Source: Phyllostachys edulis
Taxonomy: Eukaryota; Streptophyta; Magnoliopsida; Poales; Poaceae
Length of the DNA: 64,000 nt
Assembly (NCBI GenBank): GCA_036346405.1
Contig: CM070548.1
Coordinates: 92,722,588-92,786,587 of the forward strand
Direction: 5' to 3'
Part shown: positions 1-12,489 of the stretch, in pieces
Layout: each line of letters opens with the position of its first letter
Position numbering within the stretch: position 1 is the first letter of the stretch
Notes under the pieces: generated by a model
What the model was told of the DNA's origin: nothing
The model's input: only the letters and a program-made list of their open reading frames with translations
Databases searched by the model: none
Translations under genes and position numbers: made by a program

Positions 1-327
1 ACAGATTTAGCCGTATAGCAGTTTTGAATTCCACTTTTGGCCCCCGTAGCACTAAAATTCCCGTATTAGCCCCCGTAGCACTAAAATTCCCGTATTAGCC
101 CCCTCCCATGACTTGTGCCATGGACAAAGAAGAACCAAGTTGTCGCCGAGTGGGACTAAGAAGAACTAGGTGTCGCTAACCCGACGACAAAGACCTAGTT
201 CTTCGCCGCCTCTACTCGGCAAGAACTTTGTCGCTCTACCGTCATCGCATAAAATGGATTAGGGTTTGGATTGAATGCAAAATGGAGATTAGGGTTTGGA
301 AAAAAGAATGGAAAAGAATTTTTAGGG

Positions 328-1390
328 TTTGCAAAAATGGGGAAAAAAATTAGGGTTTTCAGTTTGGGTTAGCGGTTTTACGAATACGAAGTTTTGTTTA
401 GTCATTCCAATAAGGGTTTGAACGGGCACTTATATTTGTAAAAAAACATTCCTTAAGAAATACGGGCACGGAGGTTTGTAAATTAGGGTTACATTTTCTG
501 CAAAATCAGGAATTGTACTGTGGACTTGATTGTGTACTATTTGGAGAATTTGATATGTGTTATGGAATTGTCTCAAAAATTTAGGATTTAGGTTGCGAAA
601 AATTGGATTTTAGGTTTCGGACATTAGGGTTTCATGATTTCATGTGACTTGGAATATATGGAAAAAAACCGCATTGCAACTCCAATCGAGATATCGATAT
701 ACAATATGGCGAAAGTACATGAGATAACGGTAGGATAACACCGGATATCTGGCGTAGAAATATAGCAAAACAAAATAACAATACAAATATATGCAAACAA
801 AATCGCATAACACGGGATATAACAAAGTTTAAGGTTTGCAAAATGGGGAAAAATTAGGGTTTCAGTTTGGGTTCTGGGTTGTACGAATCTGAAGTTTTGT
901 TCATCATTTCAATAAGGGCTTGAACGGGCAATTATATTTGTAAAAAACATTCATTAAGAAATCATTTTTCGCAAAAGAAAACTGTGGACTTGATTGTGAC
1001 ACGGAGGTTTGTAAATTAGGGTTACATTTTGGAAAAAAACCGCATCGCAAAATCGATATCGAATTGTATGGATTGTGGACTTGATTGTGTACTATTTGGA
1101 GAATTTGATATGTGTTATGGAATTGTCTCAAAATTTAGGATTTAGGTTGCAAAAATTGGATTTTAGGTTTTGGACATTAGGGTTTCATGATTTCATGTGA
1201 CTTGGAATATATAGAAAAAAACCGCATTGCAACTCCAATTGAGATATCGATATACAATATGGCGAGTACACAGGATAAATAGGATAACACCGGATATACG
1301 CCAGAGAAATATAGCAAAACAAAATAACAACACAAATATACGCAAACAAAATCGCATAACACGGGATATAACAAAGTTTAAGGTTTGCAC
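328..1390. repeat. Tandem duplication of a unit of about 545 bp
   Basis: The stretch 328-842 recurs at about 830-1390 with small indels and an extra insert in the second copy around 965-1065. Both copies run from the AGGGTTT-rich start through the same AT-rich core to the shared end AAAGTTTAAGGTTTGCA. The many short ORFs here are mirror images between the two copies and have no coding signature, so I call no gene. Repeated TTAGGGTTT motifs at 250-360 resemble telobox sequences but form no regular array. Confidence 0.8.
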
Positions 1391-1695
1391 AAAGGGGAAA
1401 AATTACGGTTTGGAGCGATGTACATCGTTACACGTAGTGACATGGCATGATAGTTCGCTAATTGCTTTAGTCATCCTTGGTACTACTATTACAAGATCAA
1501 TCTGCGACACAAGCATCCGGACCTTATAAGTATACATGCCTTTAGGGATAGTAAAAACATGGGGTAGGACGGGGACTACTACATAAAGACATGACCTCAT
1601 CGTGGACCGGGGCCATTTTCCTTTCTTGCCACCGACGTTGAACTCCTCATCGCCTTCCCCGCCCCTTGTCGCGGAGTGTCCACGTTAATTTGGTA

Positions 1696-2560
1696 TGTCA
1701 AGTCGTCCATATCCTGCGATTCCATGATGTAAGTGCACCGTATATTTAAAATCGTAAAAAGGATGTAAATTATGCAAAACTCACGTCGTCGATACGGACT
1801 ACGCCCGGGCGACCAGATACGCTGTGGCGGCCGGACTCAGACGCATGAGCCTTTCCCTTGCCCTTGTCGCGGGATCGCCCACGTGAAATTTGGTATGTCG
1901 AAATCGTCCATGTCCTGCGATTCCATGATGTAAGTGCACCGTATAGTGAAAATCGCAAAAATGATGTAAATTGTTCGTAACTCACATCGTGAATACGGAT
2001 TACGCCCGGGCGACCGGATACGCTGTGGCGGCCGGGCTCAGACGCATGAGCCTTTCCCTTGCCCTTGTCGCGGGACTGTCCACGTCGGGCTGGTATGTCG
2101 AAGTCGTCCATGTCCTGCGATTCTATGATGTAAGTACACCGTACAGTGGAAAACGTAATAAGGATGTAAATTCTTGATAACTCACGTCGTTGATATGGAT
2201 TACGCCCGGGCGAGTACTGGGCTCCTTCGGTGCCTCCTGAACAGGGTCCGGTACGTAAGGTTTCCACCGCACGACTTCGGCCCGCACCGAGTAGTTGAGC
2301 ATGTACTTCTGCTGGATGAATGCCCTGTCGTACATCTCCGGGCCGTCGATCCACTGGAAGAAGTGGCAGCGCATCTCGGGCTGCCATTACATGGGGATGA
2401 AGTTAAAAATTTAAGGAATTGAACGTTGGGAGAGGAAAATCGTCACGCGAAAAGAAACACTTACGAGGTGGTGCCCATGTGTAGTACGCCCGGCAATGTG
2501 TGCAGGTGTGTGGATCAATGATCTCTGCGGTTCGCCACACACACACCGGGATCGGAAAAC
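1696..2560 (-). pseudogene. GRF-type zinc-finger protein remnant with tandemly repeated exon-intron units
   Basis: Read on the minus strand, 2560-2466 encodes a Cys/His-bearing stretch containing PVCVW and THCRAYYTW. A GTAAGT donor near 2465 and an AG acceptor near 2385 lead to the exon with CHFFQWIDGPEMYD, the usual second half of a GRF-like zinc finger in plant transposon-linked proteins. After PGVIHINDV the gene enters three units of about 195-200 bp. Each unit has an exon of about 120 bp rich in Lys/Gly/Arg (ending RPGVIRI-like) and a mini-intron of about 75 bp that starts GTGAGTTA and ends CGCAG. Missing zinc-finger residues and the absence of a clear start or stop make this a gene fragment. 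The GRF assignment rests on motif recognition. Confidence 0.5.
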
Positions 2561-3086
2561 GTGGTGGTACCGAGCATCTTTCATTGATTTATCCGGTATT
2601 GTAGCTGTTTTCTCTTCGCTTAAGCCACTTTTGCTTCTTCAACAACCTCGCGTAGAAGTTTGCCGAAGAGTCCATAGCTGGGTATGTGTTCTGTAGTGTT
2701 GTGTAGAGTTGGGTTTGGTTCAACCCTCTTTTATAAGCTCCATGGTTGGCATGGTGTGGTTAATTTCATGCAGAGTAGAGAGTCTTGTTTTTTAATTCTG
2801 AAAAGCTGAGGAGGTAGAGTGTTGTCATGTCGGCCCGAAAAGTCGGAGGCATAGTGTTGTCACGCCTTACTTTGCGGTGAGAAGTCATGGCTTGCTTTTG
2901 CGGCGGTTGTCTTATCGGTCCGAAAATCTGGCGAGGCGAGTGTTTTCACGCCTTTATTTGCGAGTCTTGACTTTTCGGTCTTAAAAGTGGCGAGGTGGTC
3001 GTGGTTGTAAAGTCGATCCGAAAAGCCTAACCCTAAACCTAAACCCTAAACCGCAAAGTTGTCTCCTTTGGTCTTATCACCGCAAG

Positions 3087-3360
3087 GTCGCATCGTGTGG
3101 TCTTGTCATCGCGTAAAAGTCGCCCATGTGGTCTTGTCACCGCAGTAAAGTCGCTCCTTTGGTCTTATCATCGCGCAAAGTCGCCGTGTGGTCTTGTCAT
3201 CGCGCAAAGTCGCCCCATGTGGTCTTCTCACCGCAGAAAGTCGTCTCCTTTGGTCTTATCACTACGCCAAGTCGCCTGTGGTCTTGTCATCGCGCAAAGT
3301 CGCCCGTGTGGTCTTGTCATCACAGAGTGGTGCTTTGTTCGGTCTTGTCATCTCGCAAGG
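3087..3360. repeat. GTCGCC/GGTCTTGTCAT minisatellite
   Basis: About eight degenerate units of 30-40 bp follow one another. Each contains a GGTCTTGTCATCGCGCAAA-like core followed by GTCGCC. Because the unit length is not a multiple of three, all frames carry similar repeated peptides, and none is a credible gene. A related looser version of the unit is visible from about 2820. Confidence 0.75.
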
Positions 3361-3392
3361 TAATATATTACCCGCTTTGTTAGTCTCTCGCG

Positions 3393-3561
3393 AGGCTATA
3401 AAATGCATGCCCCACGCCCAAATTAGGATCACTCGACCCTTGAAACCGTAGGAAGAAGAACTTTGTACATCTTACAAGAATATACGATGGCAGACGCCAG
3501 GACAGCCCAACCGGTCACCAAGGCGCACCTTCGCCTAGAAAGGAGGAGGACTTCGCCCTAA
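3393..3561 (+). promoter_or_regulatory. TATA-box-like promoter and short ORF at the right end of the long-TIR element
   Basis: A CTATAAAA box lies near 3396, about 90 bp before an ATG at 3487. That ATG opens a 24-codon frame starting MADARTAQPV and closing at 3561. This layout resembles a captured promoter with a first exon. No GT donor follows convincingly, and I do not recognise the peptide. Confidence 0.25.
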
Positions 3562-3857
3562 CTACCGGTTGATGCCGAACAAGCGTGTTTCACCGGTATG
3601 GCGAAATCGCACACGGGAGGACGCTATCGTGCAAGTCATAGACTGCCTTTTCGATGGCGGACGACGTTTCTTCCGATGCCCATACCTAAGTTGCTGCCAA
3701 CCGGGACGGCAGCACCTAGATGCTGCCGACAGGAACCGCATGAATGTGCTTGCTGCTGTCCCGGGCAGCAGGACCTGCTCAGGAGGGGCCAAAACCGGAA
3801 TTTTCGCGGTAAGGAGGCTAAAACTGGAATTAAAAACTGTTATACGGCTAAATCTGT

Positions 3858-4132
3858 CCAAAACTCCAGTAAGCCCTCCGTCCGCGATCACTCGACGCGG
3901 CATCAGACTCACGAACAGTGCCATCCCTTGTCCCTTGCTAGTTGACGTTCTACGACGCTGCCCCTCGACAGCACGGCAACACTCTAGATGCGCCCATCCC
4001 CGACGGCGTCGGCATTGCGTCCGCCCTCGGCGGCTCAACCGCTCAAGGCCGCTGCCTGTACGGAGCAGACCGGGCTTTGAGAGCCAATGGGCAGGCAGAA
4101 GGCAAGCAAGCTTATTCCGTGGGACGTCGACC
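3858..4132. other. Unassigned spacer between two transposable elements
   Basis: GC-rich sequence between the right end of the long-TIR element and the TTA target of the Tourist-like MITE. Several frames are open but none has a recognisable product. Confidence 0.4.
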
Positions 4133-4135
4133 TTA

Positions 4136-4978
4136 GGGTGCGTTTGGTTGGCGGAATCCTTCGAGGATTACCAGGAATCCTCTAGTAATCCTATAAGATT
4201 ACTTTATTTGGTAAAACATTCAGAAATCTGAACTAGGAATTTAATATTACCTTGGGAAACAGATTACCATCAATTCTAGGAATCTCTTTCCCGTTGAAAA
4301 GGGTGTCCATCTTAGATTATCAAGGGAAAGTAATATTTGTTATTGCGTTTTTTTATCATGTGCTTTTGATTTATCACAGTCAAATTTTGAACTTTCAGAA
4401 TTCAAAATCCAAATTATGATTTATTTTAACATTCAAATATCTAAATTTTTGAATTTAAAATTATTTTTTCAAAATATGAATTTCGAAACCAAAATATCAT
4501 AAATTTGAATCTTAAATTTAGACAATTTAAATTTGAAAATTCAAAAATTCAAGGTTGGGTTTCAAAATCTTTTTTTCTTTCTTTCAAATTTCAATTCTAG
4601 ATTTCAGATATTCAAATTCGAGAATGAAATTTTATAAATCCAATTTTTGATAGTTTCAATTTTGAGTTTCGAATTTCAAATCTCGAGAATTTAAACTCCA
4701 AAACTCAAAATTTAAAATTTAAATTATCAAAATCCAAAATTTGAACTTTTGAATCATAAAAATGAAATTCTAAATGTTGGAATTTTAAATTGTAAAATTC
4801 AAAATTTATAGATGCTAACCTCTATGGTTTGAAATTATGATAAAGACTAATATGTAGATTCCTTCAAATCAACCAAACGTTGGAATCTTATATTACTGGT
4901 AATGTGTTTACTAGTAACCAGATTGATGGAAATATTAGATTACAGAGGAATATGAGATTACACATACCAAACGCACCC
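4136..4978. mobile_element. Tourist-like MITE, copy A
   Basis: The ends are GGGTGCGTTTGGT and its exact reverse complement, and TTA flanks both sides (4133-4135 and 4979-4981). This is the TIR and target-site pattern of PIF/Harbinger-derived Tourist MITEs. The interior is about 75 percent A/T by eye and has no coding capacity. The subterminal block with CGGAATCCTTCGAGGATTACC and AGATTACC motifs is shared, in opposite orientation, with the interrupted copy B upstream of MED23. Copy A therefore serves as the intact reference for that nested insertion. Confidence 0.9.
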
Positions 4979-4981
4979 TTA

Positions 4982-6600
4982 AGGCTTGGTTTGTTTGTTT
5001 GTAAGATCCCGTTTTTCTTCTTCTTTTTTATTCATCAACGTGTAGAGAACATGTACTTTTCTAACTTTTGTAATACAACTCTACTCCTCTTTGCTGTTCT
5101 TCGGTATAATCTTTCTCAAATAACCACTGATAAGAGTTGTATTGGTGGTGGACTTCTCAAAGCAATCGATCTGATGATGCATCCACACATAAAATTTGGA
5201 CCCACTATAATCGATGGTGTGGATATTTCTCTTTTTACACCGATTAATGTGGTGATTTCTACCTCTTGAGAGTGAACGTAATAACTTCTTTTGACTTGCT
5301 TTAATAAGATAACTAGCAGGGTGGCTCACGTATTTGCGCGACTAGTTTTATTTCGAAGTTTATATAAATCTTGAGAATATATTTTACGTATCTTGTAGGC
5401 TATTTAGATTTTAAAGATATCCTAAACATTGGAAATGACAATAGAAACTTGAAGGAAAATACAACCCGAAGAATGTAATTGAGGTATGAGCTTCGATGAA
5501 AGAAAATCATTGAGCATAATAAGTTGTTGAGTTTTTACAAACATAGCCACTCTCTATCATGCATAGATCATGTAGCTACATGCTCCTATCTTTACTCTAT
5601 TAGTTACTTTTTTTTTCAAATTGTATGCATGCATATGTATCTCTATTTAATCTCAAGCAATACGTTGATTATATGTGCGACAAAATTAGCTTATCAGTTT
5701 ACATGATATTATAGTACCTTGCTCACACATACACCGATGCACTATGGGCGACCTACCTTGAATTTATCTTCCCTCACACGTCGGCTGCCCTACCGAACCG
5801 TGTGTCTTCTATCTCTTCTCGCTGCCATAGTTTTTTTTTTGCTTCAACCTCCAATAGCAAGCCCAAATCTCGATCGATCCCCTTAGCTGCTACCCCTTCC
5901 AATGCAATACTTTACCACGTAGTTATCTTCTACTTCTCCTCAATTATTGCTTAATGCTAACCGTTGTGACATCAATGCGCATCATATGCAAATGCAACCA
6001 ACGCTGATCCGTGCCGGGGACACATGTCACACTCTTTTTGGTGGCCTCGAGCCTATTCCCTATGACTGTATCGTCTCTACTCTAAGATTTTTGCTCCTCT
6101 GGCTCCGTTCACCCATGATTCTATTCGTACGGATGCATACATGTATATACACATGCATGATGTAATACATGCTCAATGTCCTTTTTTCTCATGTCGGTCG
6201 CTTCTCTTCTTTGATGTTGGCCAACTCAACGTTGTGGCTTCCTCACTAACCATGATGACCTCTTAGCTTCTCTGATATCGGAGTGTCTGCTTTAGTCGTT
6301 GCTAACGATATGGAGAATCTTTGTGCCATCATCGGTGACAACATACCCCTCACCAGTGATGGCATGCTCCTAGCTACATGATGGCCCTCATATCCTCCAT
6401 AGCTTGTCCTCAATGCAAAACTTCATCTCCTGTGTGACAAGGTATCCCCATCATCGAGCTTCTTTGGCCACTAACTTCTTTAACAATGCCAACGCTTACC
6501 ACTTGTCATCGCGGCCTTTGGCTCCTTTAACGCTGGACTTTCTCTTCAATGTCTCCAGCGAGCTACACGACATTGTTCTTGTTAAACGGCTAAGGTGAGT
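4982..6600. other. Intergenic sequence without a recognisable gene
   Basis: AT-rich sequence with short open frames only. The longest plus-strand frame (4880-5269) runs out of the MITE into the first copy of the cassette described for 5180-8965. I saw no splice-supported exon series, RNA gene or TIR pair. Confidence 0.5.
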
Positions 6601-8965
6601 AGCACGACAATGTCCTTATCTCTGTCATTGTCGTCTCGGCTCTTTCTACCTCGTGGGTCAATGTCTTCTTGCAGAACAGATCAACGTCAATACACTCTTT
6701 CGTGGTCTCCCCCAACACCATTCGTGCTATCCTCGTTATAACTTTTATTTTTATTCAAAATTTTAGTTATTTTTTATTGGAGTTCGTATACAAACCAAAT
6801 TGCTAATTTTATTTAATTTATTTCTAATTTTAGTTATTTAGGATTTTACTTTGAATTTCAGTATTGAAATCAAATTACAAATTTTATTTTATTTTTATTC
6901 GAATTTTAGTTATTTTTTGGGAATTAGATACTAATCAAATTGTTAAATTGTCTTTGATTTTTACTCTGAATTAAAGTTATTTATGGATTTTACCTTGAAA
7001 TTTGTATCGAAATCAAATTGCTAATTTTATTTTATCTTTTATTCCGAATTTTAGATTTTTTTTTGGATTTTGTATATAAATCTAATTGACATTTTTGTTT
7101 AAATGTTATTCGAATTATAATTATTTCAAGATTTTACTTAAGAACTGTATGGAAATCAAATTGCTATTTTATTTTTATTCCTAATTTTAGTTTTATTATA
7201 CTTGATGTAAACTCCTTTTAATCTAGACCATTATAATTCGGACCCACACGATCAATGGTATAGATTTTTCTCGTTTTCCTATGATTAACGTGGGAATTTC
7301 TATCCCTTGAAAGTGAACCTGATGACCTCTTTTGTGTCTCCACCGACACCATTCATGCTATCCTCGTTATAACTTTTACTTTTACTAAACATTTTAGTTA
7401 TTTTTATTGGAGTTCGTATGCAAATCAAATTGCTAAATTTATTTAATTTATTCTGAAATTTAGTTATTTAGGGATTTTAGTTTAGAATTCGTATGAAATC
7501 AAATTGCACATTTCCTTTTTATTTTTTATCCCGGATTTCTGTTATTTTTTCTTTTAATTCGTATACAAATCCAATTGTTAATTTTTTTATAAATTTTTAT
7601 TTCAATTACGCTTATTAAGGATTTTACTTTGGAATTCATATTGAAACAAATTGCTATTTTTATTTCATTTTAATTCCTAATTTCAATTTTTTTGTTGGAT
7701 TTCGTATACAAATATAATTGCCCTTTATTGTTTAATTTTTATTCAATTATAATGATTGATTTTGTATCGAAATAAAATTTCAATTCTATTTTATTTTTAT
7801 TCCAAATTTTAGTTATTTTTTGTTGGATTTTGTATAAAATCTAATTACCATTTTTTGAATTCTAATTATTTAGGATTTATTTAGGAATTCGTATGGGAAT
7901 CAAATTGCTAATTTTATTATATTTTTATTCCAAATTTTTGTTTTATTATATTTGATGTGAACTCTTTTACTTAGGAATTCGGATGAAAATCAAATTGTTA
8001 TTTTAATTTTAATTTGTATTCCGAATTTCAGTTTTCTTGTACTTGACATGGGCTCGTTTTTTTAATCTAGATCGTTATAATCTAGACCCACTACGATCAA
8101 CGGTGTAGATATTTCTCTTTTTTCCACCTGTTAACGTGAATTTTTTTAGCCTTGAAAACGAACATGGTGGCTTTTTTTTACTATGCTTTAATAAGATAAT
8201 AGATTCAATTTTAATCTAGACAGTTATAATTTGAACCCATCATGATCGACAATGTAGATCTTTATCTTTTTTCACCTATTGACGTGATAATTTGTAGCCC
8301 TTTAGAACGAACGTGCTGGTTTCTTTTGACTCTGCTTTAACAGGTTCTTTATTTTTATTTCGAATTATAGTTATTTAGGGATTTTGCTTTAGAATTCGTA
8401 TTGGAATCAAATTGCTAATTTTATTTTATTTTTATTCCTAATTTCAGCTATTTTTTGTTGGATTTTGTATACAAATCTAATTACCAACTATTGTTTAATT
8501 TTTATTTCAAATTATAATTATTAAAATTTGTATCAAAATCAAAATGCCATTCTTTGTTCGAATTTCTGTTTTTTTGGTTGGATTTCGTATACAAATCTAA
8601 TTAACATTTTTTTTCGAATTCCAATTATTTAGGGAATTCACTTATGAACTCGTATGTAAACCAAACTGCTAATTTTATTTTATTTTTATTCTTAATTTTA
8701 GTTTTATTGTACTTGACATCTTTTACTTAGGAATTCATTTGGAAATCAAATTACTAATTTTATTTAAATTTGTATTCCGAATTTCAATTTTATTGTACTT
8801 GACATGACTCTTTATTTAAATCTAGACCGTTATAATTTAGACCCACCACGATCAGCAATATATATCTTTCTATTTTTTCACCGATTAACGTGAGAATTTC
8901 TAACCTCTCAAAACAAACATATGACTTCTTTTGACTTTGTTTTAATAAGATAATAGATAGATAGG
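5180..8965 (+). repeat. AT-rich repeat field with a cassette of about 130 bp repeated five times
   Basis: A cassette with TAGACCCACTACGATCAACG-like sequence, then CACCGATTAACGTG, ATTTCTA and TTTTGACTTGCTTTAATAAG, appears at about 5180-5311, 7213-7335, 8060-8205, 8206-8345 and 8815-8965. Copies 3 and 4 are adjacent. Between cassettes, 6740-8800 is built of degenerate units around TCAAATTGCTAATTTTATTT and TTTTGTTGGATTTCGTATAC. No coding frame survives. This could be the inside of a large non-autonomous element or a local satellite; I found no terminal repeats that decide. Confidence 0.6.
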
Positions 8966-8980
8966 TACGGTAAGGAGTCA

Positions 8981-9722
8981 TACATTTTCCTTGTGTTTCT
9001 GTGTATCACTGTCGTATATATGTTCCTGCTCACCAATTGGTTTGTTCTGACCTACGTGCTTCAAGTTCTGATGGGGGCTGATCTGAACATATACGCACAC
9101 ATGCAGGCACCGAATCCGATCGATCAGTTTGTTGAAAGCCTAGTGCACTGTGGCATGTGTCGTCATCAGGTTCCACCAAGAACGACGACGCAGCACCTGG
9201 TTGCGAGTAGCTCAGGCCCTCCATTTGACACGTGTTGTAGCAAAACCAATTTGCAAACGAGTAGGTACATTGTCATGTTCAAGAAAAACAGGCAAGGTAC
9301 AAAACATGGGCTCACGACACACGTATAACGACATGAATAAATTGAGGCTCCGTGCGGAACACCTGAATTAATTCTGCGGTAATAATGGTTTCGTGGAAAA
9401 ATTCCGTAAAATTTATGCAAAATCTCTGTGTTTCGGTCAGGCCACGAAATGTTTTATAACTCCATATATATGTTAGCAACTTACCACTGGCGGTGACTTA
9501 TATGGGAAGCAGTAAAGGTACAGTGGCATATACAGTGCGGTACCTTAGTTTCCATTCCTCGACTATGTGGCTCATGTTCAATACATAGCAAACCCTAAAA
9601 TAAAACCATAGCTGAAAACAAAGTAACCAGGCGAAAATGTTCGAAAAACAACTGATCACACGGAGACACGGACCGCCGCTTCAATGTGAAAGAACGGCTG
9701 GCGGCATTTCATGTCATCTTCA
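8981..9722. other. Intergenic sequence between the repeat field and a candidate Helitron
   Basis: Contains a plus-strand open frame of 111 codons (8993-9328) beginning with hydrophobic residues. It has no recognised domain and no conserved motif, so I do not call it a gene. Nothing else is supported here. Confidence 0.35.
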
Positions 9723-10944
9723 TCTATACTAGAAGTTCACCCGCACCATATGGTGCGGGCTGTAATGGTCTGATAGTGAGTGTAAATTAAGTTATATTAG
9801 ATAGATTATATCATTTGTAGCGTAGTTATGTAGTTTATTGTAGCATCTGCTGAATTAACAAAATAGTTATTATCTGTAGGATCGATATAAATAGGAAGGG
9901 AGTGACGAAAGGATATGTATATATAAACTGTAGTCAGTTTTGGATATAGGTGAGATGTAAATATTTACAAAACATAGGAAGGAATTTCATTGGGAAGGGG
10001 ATGACCATCGTCAATGTTGCAGATATCCAATAGCAAAGGTTTTAGGGTTAGTTAGCAGCTATAAAAAGAATATTGATTTAGATAATTTGTTTATTAGCTA
10101 AAAAGTGGAGGTGGGTTTAAAATTCAAAAACCAGTTAAGTCAATATGGCATTTTTCTTCTTCTATGTATAGTCTTAATTACAATAGAAGAAAAGGTGGTT
10201 TAGCAATTTGCAAGATTGTCTGATCGGTAAAGTGGATAATTTTTTAAGCGGCTAGGTATCGGTGTGCTATCTGTAGGACAGTGATGTCTAAAAAAGATGA
10301 GTTATGTTTTTACTGGAATAGATTGTACCTGTTGTTTCTGTAGTATATCTAGTATTCATGGTAGGGTTTCTTCTATAAATGATACTATATGCTTGTGTGT
10401 ATTATATAGGGTATCTATTAGATAGAAAGGTAGTTATAGTGTAAGGATGTGCATACATGAATATTGTAAAGCTAAGAATAGAATAGTCAGTAACATTACC
10501 TCTAAGGCATCGATCCGCTGTCGCTCGTTGATGTAGATGAATGCCTTGGTGTGTATATTCTGGATTGATGGTACTGTTCAACCCTGAATCGGATCAGTAG
10601 TCAGATGTGCAGTGGGCCATTGAAAATGGATTGAGAAAAAATCATTTATGGAAGTGTATGTATTTGACTTGTGTTTTCGCGCGACGGATGTATTAGTTTG
10701 TGATCTGTACGAAAGATACACAAGAGAGGTCATGCACTATCCAATGGAAGCGTATCTATTTTTGTAATATATTGCATGTATAGCAAATATGTGAAAGAAG
10801 TTTACATAAAGCTTATTATACAGGTGTGTGTAACATATACTATGATAGAGTTAAAGGTTCTTTATAGGATGGCTATAGATCTCATCTGATAGATAGCACT
10901 GAATCAATGATGTAAGAACATATGGGGTAGGAAAATCGCAAAAT

Positions 10945-11199
10945 TCAAAATAGAACAGAGTGAATGTTACCTCTAGAAAATTTTTGTCCAGACAGCTGAT
11001 CTAGTTCCGTAGAGAAAAAGGTTATATATAACATTGTAGCGCGACATTGTTTGCGAAGCAAGCAAAGAGGACAGTAAGAACACTTGTAGCATTGTGAATA
11101 GTTATATGCCTGGCATAATGACTTTTTATGCAAAATTCTGTTGGATTCCAATGCATTAATATTGGAATAATCAGTCTTACACGAATAAAGAATCGACAA
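10945..11199 (-). pseudogene. Unidentified Cys-rich exon-like fragment
   Basis: An open minus-strand frame containing CYKCSYCPLCLLRKQC, ending at a possible donor (GTAACATTC just after QKFSR). The Cys pattern could be a degenerate zinc-binding motif, such as that of replication protein A-like proteins often linked with Helitrons. Too little is conserved to say so with confidence. Confidence 0.2.
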
Positions 11200-12489
11200 T
11201 TCTACAGGCTAAACATCACCATATCACAGAAGTATTAAAGGAATCTAGAGAGCCTAAGCACTATGCAAAAGCATAAAAGCAGAAAAGGTAAAAAGTGCGC
11301 AGATTACTAATAGATCAATGAAGTTCACGCGTAATCGCATTTGCTATGAAGTATGGGCCCATGACTGGTTAAAGCAATGGCTTTGAGATCATAAAAGCAT
11401 AATCTTTGGGATAGGGAGACACAAAGAACATAGTATTACCGAAAGCAAGACGCATAATAGAGTATATCTCCTTTCAATGGAATACGAAATCTTAAAAGTG
11501 ACAAAAAGCAACAATGTTTTGTGGACATCAAAAGTGATAGCTTCCATGGAGAAAAGAAAAGGAAGATAAAAGAAGCGAGCTATAAAAGATAAATAGAAAG
11601 ATAGACTAAGAGGATAAGATACAAAGAATGTTCAATTTCATTTAGGGTAGAAAAATCATAGTTCTATGCTCCGGTTCATGTCAGAGGAATGGTTAATTTT
11701 CATTTTATGTTATCAAATATAGAAACGTCCCTAATAAGAAAAATTCAAAATATAGAATGGAGATGACACAAATAAAATACAGTTGTAGTCTAGTCCAACT
11801 GTTCAGCACAAATATGAAGAACACACAGTGGCACTGCAGTAGTCCATTGGATGGCATACATGGCACAATTTTTTTTTGGGCAGTAATGGTGCCATGGTAG
11901 TGAGTATGTGGACATGGACTACAACCAGCATCACTAAAGAAAAGAGCATATCAACAGTATTGGATCCATTATTTATCACAGTTTGGCAACCTACCGTTTG
12001 GTGATATTGAAATATTTTCACGAAGATGACCTACTATACATATAATGTAACAGTTAATATTTAGAATAATCGAACAACCGGTGGTATTAATCGATGCGAG
12101 TATTTTCTAAACCGAGGGTGCTTATATACACAAGCATCACAAGACACTAGTAAGTAGAACGAAACCTCAAAAGTCAGATTCGCGAAAAAAATATATGATG
12201 TGGAATCAATAAAACTGTCTTCCATGTTTAGATATGTATTACACGTTCAGTACACAACATTAAAAAAATTCAAATTACATTACGTACTAATTACAAAAGT
12301 CTGATAGTAGTAAGTAGATTTGCATAGCATAAATCAGATCCGCTATTGTTTAAGCACTTGTTGTAGCATGTGTTGTTGACAAAACCTGTTTAGCAATTAT
12401 AGAAGAGTAATGTGTCATGAGTAGTACAGCAATACACTTAATTTATATACTGTGTTGAATTGGTGAATGAATATACCGGAATTGGCGCA

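Larger units (their letters stand above)
1..3857. mobile_element. Long-TIR DNA transposon (MULE-type suspected), left end at the window edge
   Basis: The first 75 bases are an imperfect inverted copy of 3782-3857. The outermost 40 bases are nearly identical, and both ends begin ACAGATTTAGCCGTATA when read inward. Such long TIRs are usual for Mutator-like elements, but the left flank lies outside the window, so no target duplication can be checked and the superfamily is inferred. The interior holds a 31 bp tandem duplication next to the left TIR (46-107), a long direct duplication (328-1390), a decayed zinc-finger gene on the minus strand (about 1700-2560), a minisatellite (3087-3360) and a promoter-like stretch before a short ORF near 3487. 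No transposase was recognised, so the element is probably non-autonomous. Confidence 0.6.

Noticed and set aside
250..370. Interstitial telomere repeat
   Set aside because: TTAGGGTTT motifs are frequent but irregularly spaced and not head-to-tail, as is common in plant leader and LTR sequence.
3097..3451. Three overlapping plus-strand frames with VWSCHR-type repeated peptides
   Set aside because: All three frames are open because of the minisatellite unit, so none shows coding preference.
3562..4231. Plus-strand frame of 220 codons and minus-strand frame of 158 codons
   Set aside because: They overlap each other, cross the TIR of one element and enter the MITE, and match no family I know.
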